Positions 7,752-13,109 of a stretch of 13,109 nucleotides of DNA are shown in pieces. A program made the position numbers and the translations under genes. The notes under the pieces were generated by a model that saw only the letters and a list, made by a program, of their open reading frames with translations, was not told where the DNA came from and did not search any database. Location of the stretch: NCBI GenBank assembly GCA_934255105.1, contig CAKQNH010000050.1, forward strand, positions 1 to 13,109, given 5' to 3'. The DNA comes from an uncultured Pirellulaceae bacterium. Lineage in GTDB: Bacteria; Planctomycetota; Planctomycetia; Pirellulales; Pirellulaceae. Position 1 is the stretch's first letter. The number at the start of each line of letters is the position of its first letter.

Positions 7752-7934
7752 GGTGCGCGTGGGCGGCTAACGCCTGGACTCCAACGGGTGCGCGTGGGCG
7801 GCTAACGCCTGGACTCCAACGGGTGCGCGGGGGCGGCTAAAGCCTGGACTCCAACGGGCGCGCGGGGGCGGCTAAAGCCTGGACTCCAACGGGTGCGCGG
7901 GGGCGGCTAAAGCCTGGACTCCAACCGGTGCGCG
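7752..7934 (+). repeat. 35-bp tandem repeat array, five units
   Basis: Five units with an exact 35-bp period start at 7752, 7787, 7822, 7857 and 7892, with a partial sixth to about 7934. The core is GGCTAAAGCCTGGACTCC. Units 1-2 have CGTGGGCGGCTAACGCC and units 3-5 have CGGGGGCGGCTAAAGCC, so the array grew by at least two local duplications. Each unit can form a short GGC/GCC hairpin. Because 35 is not a multiple of 3 and the frame has no start, it is not coding. It fills the divergent spacer between the AhpD-like gene and the P450; the rest of 7478-8036 holds no gene. Confidence 0.95.
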
Positions 7935-7956
7935 TGCGAAGCCAAGGATCTACATC

Positions 7957-7970
7957 TTGACGTGTATAAT
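7957..7970 (+). promoter_or_regulatory. Possible promoter elements upstream of the P450
   Basis: A perfect TATAAT occurs at 7965-7970, 67 nt before the P450 start, directly past the 35-bp array. TTGACG at 7957-7962 is too close to be its -35, and no other good -35 is seen. The call rests on the -10 match alone. Confidence 0.3.
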
Positions 7971-8036
7971 TAAGGCTATATCTTGGAGCTCTGAAGCGGC
8001 CCCACTCACCATCCCATCACTCCATCGCGCGACCCC

Positions 8037-9257
8037 ATGACAGAAAAACATAAGAGCGACTGGGATCCCAAATCCGAATTGGCGGACAGAGATCAGCTAA
8101 CGGTCTACGATGAGATGCGCAATCGCTGCCCAGTGGCATACAGCGATGCGCAAGGCTGGTCGATCTTTCGACACGATGATGTCACGACCATCTTAAAGGA
8201 CCATCAGTCGTTCAGTAGCGCTGTGTCTCAACACCTGTCGGTCCCCAATGGCATGGACCCTCCGGAACATACTGCCTACCGCCAGATGATCGAGCGCTAC
8301 TTTGTCCCCGATCGCATCGCCGCATTTGAACCGACGTGCCGTCGGATTGCCGAAGAACTCATCGACTCAGTGATTGTGGATGACAACCACTGCGACGTGG
8401 AGGTCATGAGTAAACTGGCTAGCCAGTTTGCCGCGAGGTCTCAGTGTACATCGCTTGGTTGGCCGATCGCTTTGCACGCCGAGTTGATTCAGTGGGTAGG
8501 CAGAAACCAGCAGGCCATTCGCGATTCAGACCGACCAGCCATGTCACTGCTGGCTCGGGAATTTGAAGCGATCGTCGATGCACAAATCGACTTGCGAATC
8601 GCCGAACAGAACAACGAAAAGAACGCCGAACAGCGCCAGGAGCCGAACAACGCTCAAGCTGATATCACCGCCTCGCTAATGCAAGAACACGTCCACGGCA
8701 GAAAGCTCAGCAGCGAAGAACTGTCGAGCATCTTGAGGAATTGGACGGTGGGTGAGATCGGTACAATTGCCGCATCGATTGGCATACTGATATATCATCT
8801 TGCTCAATCCAGCGAGCTACAGCAGCATTTGCGTGCGGATCCGTCTCAATTGGCAACTGGCATCGACGAGATTCTTCGCGTTCACAACCCGTTGGTTATC
8901 AATCGCCGCATGACGACTTGCCCGGTCCAAATTCAAGGCCGAAAGATCGATGCAGGGGAAAGGATCTCGCTCAACTGGGTTTCGGCAAATCGCGATGAGA
9001 ATGTCATTAAGGACGCGGACCAAATCCGACTGGATCGCGACCCTTCGCACAATTTGCTGTATGGTGCCGGCATCCATGTGTGCCCCGGTGCGCCACTAGC
9101 GCGCATGGAACTGCGAGTCTTCCTGGAGTCCCTGTTTAATCGGACAGTGTGGATTGCATCGCAGCCAGGTGAAGCGCCTGTTTTTGCATCGTATCCCGCC
9201 AGCGGATTTTCCCAGTTGCCGGTGCGTCTCACCCGCGCCGCCGTACGACCCACTTGA
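8037..9257 (+). CDS. Cytochrome P450, soluble bacterial type
   Basis: A heme-thiolate monooxygenase of 406 residues with no membrane anchor. Visible motifs are the C-helix region DPPEHTAYRQMI (74-85), ExxR as EILR (278-281), and the heme loop YGAGIHVCPGAPLARMEL (342-359) with Cys349 as the iron ligand. The first aromatic of the loop is Tyr rather than Phe. The I-helix reads NWTVGEIGTIAAS (235-247) instead of the usual AGxDT/AGxET. The conserved Thr is Thr243, but Gly242 replaces the acid, so oxygen activation may differ. The ATG at 8037 has no Shine-Dalgarno site; the family-like N-terminus supports it. No ferredoxin or reductase gene is nearby. A DUF454 membrane protein follows 21 nt downstream. 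The substrate is unknown. Confidence 0.95.
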   Translation: MTEKHKSDWDPKSELADRDQLTVYDEMRNRCPVAYSDAQGWSIFRHDDVTTILKDHQSFSSAVSQHLSVPNGMDPPEHTAYRQMIERYFVPDRIAAFEPTCRRIAEELIDSVIVDDNHCDVEVMSKLASQFAARSQCTSLGWPIALHAELIQWVGRNQQAIRDSDRPAMSLLAREFEAIVDAQIDLRIAEQNNEKNAEQRQEPNNAQADITASLMQEHVHGRKLSSEELSSILRNWTVGEIGTIAASIGILIYHLAQSSELQQHLRADPSQLATGIDEILRVHNPLVINRRMTTCPVQIQGRKIDAGERISLNWVSANRDENVIKDADQIRLDRDPSHNLLYGAGIHVCPGAPLARMELRVFLESLFNRTVWIASQPGEAPVFASYPASGFSQLPVRLTRAAVRPT

Positions 9258-9278
9258 GATGGAAGATCGACGGGCAAG

Positions 9279-9746
9279 TTGAATCGCGATAAGAAAGCAG
9301 TCAAGTCTGCTGAATATATCCCTACTGATACGGCTGGCGAGTCCGGTGAGACAACTGAGACGGCGCGAGGGGCAAGACGCATTCTCTACTGGTTTTTGGC
9401 TGGATTCTTTTTTTTTCTGGCGATGGTGGGGGTGGTGTTGCCTGGCATTCCCACGACACCGTTTCTACTGTTGATGTGCTATTTTCTGATACGCGTTTCG
9501 CCGAAGCTTCACGCGCGGGTCCTGGCTTGGCCGGTAGTTGGCGAACCTCTCCGCGATTGGCAGGCACACAGAGGTGTGCGCCGCAGTGTGAAATTCATCG
9601 CGTGCGGGATGGTTGCGCTCTTAATTGGACCAACGCTTATTTGGGGAGGCCTTCCGCCTGCTGCCAAACTGCTAATCCTGTGCATCGGGCTTTATGGAAT
9701 TTCTGTGGTCCTGCGTCTGCCGAATGTGCATCGTAGGCGACGCTAG
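9279..9746 (+). CDS. DUF454 (YbaN-type) inner membrane protein
   Basis: A 155-residue membrane protein of unknown function. After a polar leader (1-32), absent from shorter family members, come a first membrane segment (about 34-53) and the hallmark LPGIPTTPFLLL (54-65). SPKLHARVL (74-82) and LRDWQAHRGVRRSVK (91-105) follow, then two more hydrophobic segments (about 106-122 and 128-146) and a basic tail. The start is TTG at 9279. The next in-frame ATG (residue 49) would remove the first membrane segment, so an upstream start is needed. The ribosome binding site is weak. The gene follows the P450 by 21 nt, with a seven-codon ATG reading frame (9259-9282) ending in the TTGA overlap. Nine T residues (9408-9416) encode the FFF stretch. 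Confidence 0.88.
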   Translation: MNRDKKAVKSAEYIPTDTAGESGETTETARGARRILYWFLAGFFFFLAMVGVVLPGIPTTPFLLLMCYFLIRVSPKLHARVLAWPVVGEPLRDWQAHRGVRRSVKFIACGMVALLIGPTLIWGGLPPAAKLLILCIGLYGISVVLRLPNVHRRRR

Positions 9747-9930
9747 GTACTGGAGAGCGAGTGTAGGCGGAACGATCTTCGAAAATTTGCGGCAATCCGC
9801 TCAGTGTGTGGCGCGGGTTCGCGTTAAAAGCTACGACAAGTCGCAGCAGTCCCAGGAGCACAACCGCGGATCGCCGCTTCGTCTCTCAGACTAAGCCTCA
9901 TATGCGTCGCTAATACAATTGACGTCCCGA

Positions 9931-10020
9931 GCGGGCAGGAGTGCTCTCCTCCCTCAGCTTCTTTTCACGCACTGGCTCTTCTCCCTTTGGGAGAGGTCGA
10001 GCCTAAGCGCGGGAGAGAAG
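9931..10020 (-). repeat. Interspersed repeat, mosaic remnant copy D
   Basis: On the plus strand GCGGGCAGGAGTGCTC (9931-9946) matches the tail hairpin in forward orientation. TTTTCACGCACTGGCTC (9962-9978) and the three hairpin arms CTTCTCCC (9978-9985), GGGAGAGG (9989-9996) and GGGAGAGA (10011-10018) match the inverted form. The head and the GTGCAAG module are deleted. It lies just past the stop of the minus-strand gene at 10061 and could terminate it. The remaining part of 9747-10060 shows no gene. Confidence 0.75.
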
Positions 10021-10060
10021 CCGGTGCGGCGGCACTGTGAGGCGCGTTGCTAACGTACCC

Positions 10061-10519
10061 CTACCAATATCGACGCTGCGGGGGTTGCACGGCATCCTTG
10101 ATTAGACTGGCCGTGCACAATCCAACCAACAGCCCCACGCCGAAGGCAATGCCTACAGACCGAGCTGGCGATTCGACCACTTGCCGCCGCGTAGCAGAAT
10201 AAGCCTGCGACAGCGGTTCACCTACTCGCTCGGAGGCGGCCGCAAAGGCCTGTTGAGTCGTTCGCGTGACACGATTCAGCAATCCTTCGCTGGAGGCAGC
10301 TAGCTCATCAATCCGCGACTCAATATCCCCAATATCTGCTCCAGTCTTTTGGTGGACGAGCGCGATTAGCTTGCGCGAATCGCCGTCGATGTCCTGCAGA
10401 TCCTCTTTGGTCAACTCAGGCCACATCTTGCGGATGTTGCCACGCAGCTCCTCCCATCGCTGCTCAATGTTTGGTTCGTCCGTTTGGCCACGCAGTGGAG
10501 TAAAATCTTGCTGTGCCAC
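10061..10519 (-). CDS. CsbD-like domain fused to a YqjD/ElaB-type membrane anchor
   Basis: The 152-residue product begins with a CsbD-like segment (about 22-72) carrying W22, G27, W33, ELTKEDL, DIDGDSRKL and TG. It aligns by eye with the separate CsbD protein encoded at 11897. A helical stretch (73-115) follows, and then ESPARSVGIAFGVGLLVGL (116-134), a glycine-rich membrane anchor like those of DUF883 proteins YqjD and ElaB, which bind stationary-phase ribosomes at the membrane in E. coli. The tail is short and basic. The start is GTG at 10519, with a strong GAGGAG (10528-10533) 8 nt upstream. A stress or stationary-phase role is inferred from both domain families. The gene stands alone on its strand. 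Confidence 0.85.
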   Translation of the reverse strand: MAQQDFTPLRGQTDEPNIEQRWEELRGNIRKMWPELTKEDLQDIDGDSRKLIALVHQKTGADIGDIESRIDELAASSEGLLNRVTRTTQQAFAAASERVGEPLSQAYSATRRQVVESPARSVGIAFGVGLLVGLCTASLIKDAVQPPQRRYW

Positions 10520-10687
10520 GTTCTTGTCTCCTCAAAGTGCATTAATTGTGAATCTATCGAAAGCTGCTCGCTTATACTATACGCGGCGGGGCGCTATGCG
10601 GCGGGGGCCAATGCATGCAGCAATCAGTCAATTGTAATCCGCGTTCGCTTGCTGCAGCCAACGACACTCCGCCAATCCTCGATTCCA

Positions 10688-10717
10688 GAATTGTTGGACT
10701 ATGAATTGTTGGATTAT
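10688..10717 (+). repeat. 15-bp tandem duplication
   Basis: GAATTGTTGGACTAT (10688-10702) is followed by GAATTGTTGGATTAT (10703-10717), one mismatch. It lies in the 10520-11104 spacer, where I see no supported gene: the longer open frames there lack family features and ribosome binding sites. Confidence 0.85.
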
Positions 10718-11029
10718 CTGGGCAGCCCTGAAAGCACAGCGATTGGCCGCCAAAGCACCAGTGCGCCCTGGCACGTAGTAACGCATTTGGCGTGCCGAAA
10801 ACTCGCACGACGATGCGATGCCGAAAACCCCGGTCTGGAGTGTGCATGCGCTACCAGCCCACGGTTCGCCTACTGCCCGACTGCTTGACGAGCGACCAGC
10901 GAGCTTGCCGGCAGTTCTATAGCTGATGTAATTTCGCGCTATGGCCCGAGCTTTGCTGGCTGGGTTCCGGATAACGGATAAATCGATGGCCATGATTCGT
11001 CCAAGTAAAGTGCGCTCCAACGACGGATT

Positions 11030-11087
11030 TGAATAGCTCTAACTGAATAGCTCTAACACTGACTAGTAACACTGACTAGTAACACTG
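11030..11087 (+). repeat. Two consecutive perfect tandem duplications (14 bp and 13 bp)
   Basis: TGAATAGCTCTAAC occurs at 11030-11043 and 11044-11057. ACTGACTAGTAAC occurs at 11058-11070 and 11071-11083, followed by ACTG. Both are perfect and abut each other, and they end three bases before the AGGAGG ribosome binding site at 11091. They therefore form the probable leader of the small membrane protein gene. Confidence 0.9.
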
Positions 11088-11104
11088 CCCAGGAGGCTGT
11101 TGCG

Positions 11105-11308
11105 ATGAAGAGACAAGAACTCAAAGATGCAGATGCCAGGCTGACCGATATGAAAAACCAGCCAGTTGCCACAAGGCCCGTTGGTCGAAAAGCCAGCAGC
11201 ATGAGACAACGAGCGGGCAAAATTAAATATGGTTGTCTCGCCTGGCTGATCGGTCTGCCGCTCCCCATCGTAATTCTGTTGCTGTTTTACAAGGGCTGCG
11301 ATTTCTAA
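11105..11308 (+). CDS. Small single-span membrane protein, unrecognised
   Basis: A 67-residue product. The first 40 residues are polar and basic, with several Lys and Arg. One hydrophobic segment (about 43-62, with CLAWLIGLPLPIVILLLFY) follows and ends in KGCDF. Two cysteines (44 and 65) bracket the membrane segment. The consensus ribosome binding site AGGAGG (11091-11096) with 8 nt spacing makes this a real gene despite its size. The basic N-terminus suggests an N-in topology with a very short external tail. No family is recognised. It lies alone, 590 nt before csbD. Function unknown; a membrane-stress peptide is one possibility, with no direct evidence. Confidence 0.75.
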   Translation: MKRQELKDADARLTDMKNQPVATRPVGRKASSMRQRAGKIKYGCLAWLIGLPLPIVILLLFYKGCDF

Positions 11309-11418
11309 GCAGTCCATACGCTGGGCATATCGCATACGGCGACGAATGACAAATGATGCGCAAGGCTTGGCTCGCGCCCGTCGATCTGGCATGGGGCCAG
11401 TGCACTTTAAAACGAGAG

Positions 11419-11462
11419 ACGCAAAACGGCAGGAGTGCTTTTTTATACCTCACAAGTTATTC
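11419..11462. repeat. Interspersed repeat fragment E
   Basis: AACGGCAGGAGTGC (11426-11439) matches the tail hairpin in forward orientation. It runs into TTTTTTATACCTCACAAG, which matches the tail in inverted orientation (compare the TTTTTATACTCCACAAC block at 5329-5345). It appears to be a recombined fragment. Confidence 0.6.
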
Positions 11463-11511
11463 CTGGCCACGTGAATCGTACCCCTGCCCGCGCGCGGGAG
11501 GGGGAGGGCCG

Positions 11512-11680
11512 AAACGGATTGCACAGATGTAGATTGCGCTTGCCCTCTCCCTCGCTTAGGCTCGACCTCTCCCAGAGGGAGAGGATCCAGTGCGAGCAGA
11601 GCTAGTGCAAGAATATCGATAGGGAAAAGGATCGCAAAAAGCTGTGGTAGATAAAAAGGTAGGAGTGCGCGTTCTACCCA
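11512..11680 (+). repeat. Interspersed composite repeat, copy F (full length)
   Basis: Same order of blocks as copy A. The head is GATTGCACAGATGTAGATTG; the arms are CCTCTCCC at 11544-11551 and 11566-11573 and GGGAGAGG at 11577-11584; then GATCCAGTGCGAGCAGAGC, one GTGCAAGAATATCGATAGG and the AGCTGTGGTAGATA tail. It ends with AGGTAGGAGTGCGCGTTCTACC. Arm spacing (22 and 11 bp between arm starts) is identical to copy A. The expandable module is single-copy here. No gene is seen in the 11309-11896 spacer. Confidence 0.88.
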
Positions 11681-11715
11681 GACGGCGGATGGCTGACTGA
11701 ATAGTGAGAAATCAA

Positions 11716-11739
11716 TCGGGCAGGAGTGCCCGTTCTACG
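11716..11739 (+). repeat. Interspersed repeat, tail hairpin copy G
   Basis: CGGGC (11718-11722), loop AGGAGT and GCCCG (11729-11733) are followed by TTCTACG. It is the minimal stand-alone form of the tail hairpin, 36 nt past copy F. Confidence 0.75.
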
Positions 11740-11896
11740 AGCAGTCGAATGTCTGGTACAGATTTTGCTTCACTCACCTTCATGGGCTGCGACACTGGTC
11801 GAGCAGTGTTGTTGGAAAAACTTTTCAATCGCGAATGGACGCTCGAGCCGTCCCTGCCAATGCATTCGCTGGCAGCGCAACACACAGGAGGATGAG

Positions 11897-12100
11897 ATGA
11901 ACTGGGATCAAATCAAAGGCAACTGGAAACAGTTTACTGGTCAAGCCAAACAGCAATGGGGAAAGCTGACCGATGACGACTGGACCGTCGTCGATGGCAA
12001 GCGAGAGGAACTCGTGGGCAAAGTTCAGGAACGCTACGGAGTTGCGAAAGAGGAAGCAGAGAAGCAAGTCAAGCAGTTTGAAAGCTCCTGCAAGTGCTAG
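11897..12100 (+). CDS. csbD: CsbD family stress protein
   Basis: A 67-residue soluble, acidic-basic mixed protein matching the CsbD family, whose members are induced by general stress (sigma-B dependent in Bacillus) but lack a known biochemical activity. Landmarks are MNWDQIKGNWKQFTGQAKQQ (1-20), WGKLTDDDW (21-29), VDGKREELVGKVQERYG (32-48) and a C-terminal helix. It ends in the unusual SSCKC, giving two cysteines at 65 and 67. AGGAGG (11886-11891) lies 5 nt before the ATG; the ATG at 11892 overlaps that site and is out of frame. The PRC-barrel gene follows after 106 nt, possibly on the same transcript. Confidence 0.95.
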   Translation: MNWDQIKGNWKQFTGQAKQQWGKLTDDDWTVVDGKREELVGKVQERYGVAKEEAEKQVKQFESSCKC

Positions 12101-12206
12101 AGCGCAGGCCGCTTGTGCAACGGAGACAACAGAAACACTCAGCGATGCATTGCGTAGTGCAATCAATCAATTCTAGAGACCGTTTAGTTTAAAGAGAGAC
12201 AACAAC

Positions 12207-12767
12207 ATGCAACGTTTTCAATCGCTCGTCTGTGGTATCGCCCTGGTCGGCCTCACCGCAGCACCGCTCGTAGCTCAAAATAAGAATGCGCGCACTAAGA
12301 CCGACCGCGCAGCGGCGGGCCAGATGGACAGCAAGACGCGTGGCGCGAACATTCGCGTTAGCCAATTGACCGGTATGAACATCCAGAATCCGCAAGGAGA
12401 GAGCGTGGGGCAAATCAATGATTTGGTCCTCGACGCCAACACTGGTAAGGTCCGCTACGCTGCGGTGACCTATGGTGGTTTCCTGGGAATTGGCAACAAG
12501 ATGTTCGCCGTTCCATTCGAAGCTTTCAAATTCAAACGCAAAGCGAACGATTCGGATGAAACCGTACTGGTGCTAGACGTGACCCCAGAGCAACTCAAGG
12601 GATCGGTCGGCTTTGACGAAAACAACTGGCCCGACTTTGCAGATAAAGAGTACACGGCTGAAATCTACAAGCGATACAAGATCGAGCGGATCACCCGAGA
12701 TCGTCGAGATCGAGTGGATGTGGACGTCAATCGCGACGGCGTGGATGTCGACGTCGACCGCAAATAA
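12207..12767 (+). CDS. Exported PRC-barrel domain protein
   Basis: The 186-residue product has a signal peptide (about 1-23, ending PLVA) and a basic spacer. A PRC-barrel domain follows (about 47-145) with VSQLTGMNIQNPQGESVGQI (51-70), DANTGKVRYAAVTYGGFLG (76-94) and KMFAVPFEAF (98-107). PRC-barrels bind proteins or small ligands; in exported forms next to CsbD the role is unknown. The C-terminus is the periodic, charged VDVDVNRDGVDVDVDRK (170-186), which contains a DxNxDG calcium-loop-like sequence. GAGAG (12194-12198) lies 8 nt before the ATG. A strong hairpin terminator lies 57 nt past the stop. Both CsbD and PRC-barrel proteins are typical of general-stress gene sets. Confidence 0.93.
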   Translation: MQRFQSLVCGIALVGLTAAPLVAQNKNARTKTDRAAAGQMDSKTRGANIRVSQLTGMNIQNPQGESVGQINDLVLDANTGKVRYAAVTYGGFLGIGNKMFAVPFEAFKFKRKANDSDETVLVLDVTPEQLKGSVGFDENNWPDFADKEYTAEIYKRYKIERITRDRRDRVDVDVNRDGVDVDVDRK

Positions 12768-12823
12768 TGCTCGGCCGGAGATAGCTCTTGGCTTGTTGAG
12801 CACGTAGCGAAAGCTACTAACGC

Positions 12824-12864
12824 AAAGCCACAGCTTGGCCTTCAAAGTCGAGCTGTGGCTTTTT
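12824..12864 (+). terminator. Rho-independent terminator after the PRC-barrel gene
   Basis: A 12-bp perfect stem, AAAGCCACAGCT (12824-12835) with AGCTGTGGCTTT (12851-12862), encloses a 15-nt loop and runs into a T tract (12860-12864). The A-rich 5' arm makes it potentially bidirectional. Confidence 0.92.
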
Positions 12865-12886
12865 CTGCATCGTCGTTCGCGCGATA

Positions 12887-12984
12887 GTCGTTGATCGTTC
12901 CGCCGATCTATGCTCTCTCTGTCGTTGATCGCTCCGCCGATCTATGCTCTCTGTCGTTGATCGCTCCGCCGATCTATGCTCTTC
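12887..12984 (+). repeat. 32-34 bp tandem repeat, three units
   Basis: Units beginning GTCGTTGATCGCTCCGCC start at 12887 (34 bp), 12921 (32 bp) and 12953 (about 32 bp). The length difference is one CT dinucleotide in the TCTCTCT end. Each unit carries GATCG...CGATC arms around a 6-nt loop. Unit 1 has GTTCC where the others have GCTCC. No gene is seen from 12865 to the window end. Confidence 0.92.
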
Positions 12985-13032
12985 GTGCATAGTGCATAGG
13001 AAACGTCACCGCATACAGGAGACGGCATCAAT

Positions 13033-13109
13033 ATCTAATCGGCATCTAATCGGCATCTAATCGGCATCTAATCGGCATCTAATCGGCATCTAATCGGCAT
13101 CTAATCGGC
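13033..13109 (+). repeat. 11-bp tandem repeat, at least seven units, cut by the window end
   Basis: ATCTAATCGGC is repeated seven times without a mismatch from 13033 to the last base, so the array probably continues. The 11-bp period is close to one helical turn. With stop codons possible in several frames and no start, it is not coding. Confidence 0.95.

Noticed and set aside
7752..7934. CRISPR array candidate
   Set aside because: Units are directly adjacent with no unique spacers, so this is a simple tandem repeat.
10628..11020. Open frame of 130 codons on the minus strand
   Set aside because: No ribosome binding site, no family resemblance, composition unlike neighbours, and overlapped by equally long frames on the other strand and phase.
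11973..12176. 67-codon frame overlapping csbD in another phase
   Set aside because: It is out of frame with the clear CsbD coding sequence and has no ribosome binding site.
12887..13109. CRISPR or plasmid-iteron origin
   Set aside because: No spacers between units, and no replication initiator or cas gene in view; iterons cannot be supported without a rep gene.

Overview
The window reads as part of a planctomycete chromosome, most likely Pirellulaceae. This is an inference from four things: a secreted formylglycine-type sulfatase, several genes with no or weak ribosome binding sites, moderate GC, and long intergenic spacers packed with short tandem and interspersed hairpin repeats. No rRNA, tRNA, CRISPR array, transposase or phage gene was found.

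Layout. (1) 75-548, plus strand: a small heat shock protein (Hsp20) followed by a terminator-like hairpin. (2) 549-1070: a repeat-rich convergent spacer. (3) 1071-5220, minus strand: lemA, an M48 zinc metalloprotease with a long C-terminal extension, and an exported sulfatase. The three are close enough to be one transcript. (4) 5221-5588: a spacer with an inverted copy of the interspersed repeat. (5) 5589-7477, minus strand: an AhpD/carboxymuconolactone-decarboxylase-like CxxC protein and a flavoprotein disulfide-reductase-like oxidoreductase, overlapping by ATGA. (6) 7478-8036: a spacer with five 35-bp tandem repeats. (7) 8037-9746, plus strand: a cytochrome P450 and a DUF454 membrane protein. 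(8) 9747-10060: repeat remnants. (9) 10061-10519, minus strand: a CsbD-like domain joined to a YqjD/ElaB-type membrane anchor. (10) 11105-11308, plus strand: a small single-span membrane protein with a very strong ribosome binding site, preceded by perfect short tandem duplications. (11) 11897-12767, plus strand: a stand-alone CsbD protein and an exported PRC-barrel protein, closed by a clear terminator. (12) 12865-13109: two more tandem arrays, the last running off the window end.

How the genes may work together. Several products belong to families tied to stress or envelope maintenance: Hsp20 (holdase), LemA with the M48 protease (membrane protein quality control), the AhpD-like protein with its flavoprotein (thiol/peroxide chemistry), and two CsbD-domain proteins with a PRC-barrel protein (general stress). 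This looks like a loose stress neighbourhood rather than one system. The P450 and the sulfatase point to oxidative and sulfated-substrate metabolism and have no visible partner here.

The strongest unexplained signals are non-coding. One is a composite interspersed repeat with a conserved three-arm hairpin and a separate hairpin whose loop is AGGAGT. The other is repeated local tandem duplication confined to the spacers. Among proteins, the most notable points are a disulfide-reductase homologue that keeps the CxxxxC pair but lacks the usual C-terminal catalytic His, a P450 with an atypical I-helix, and the CsbD-plus-anchor fusion.
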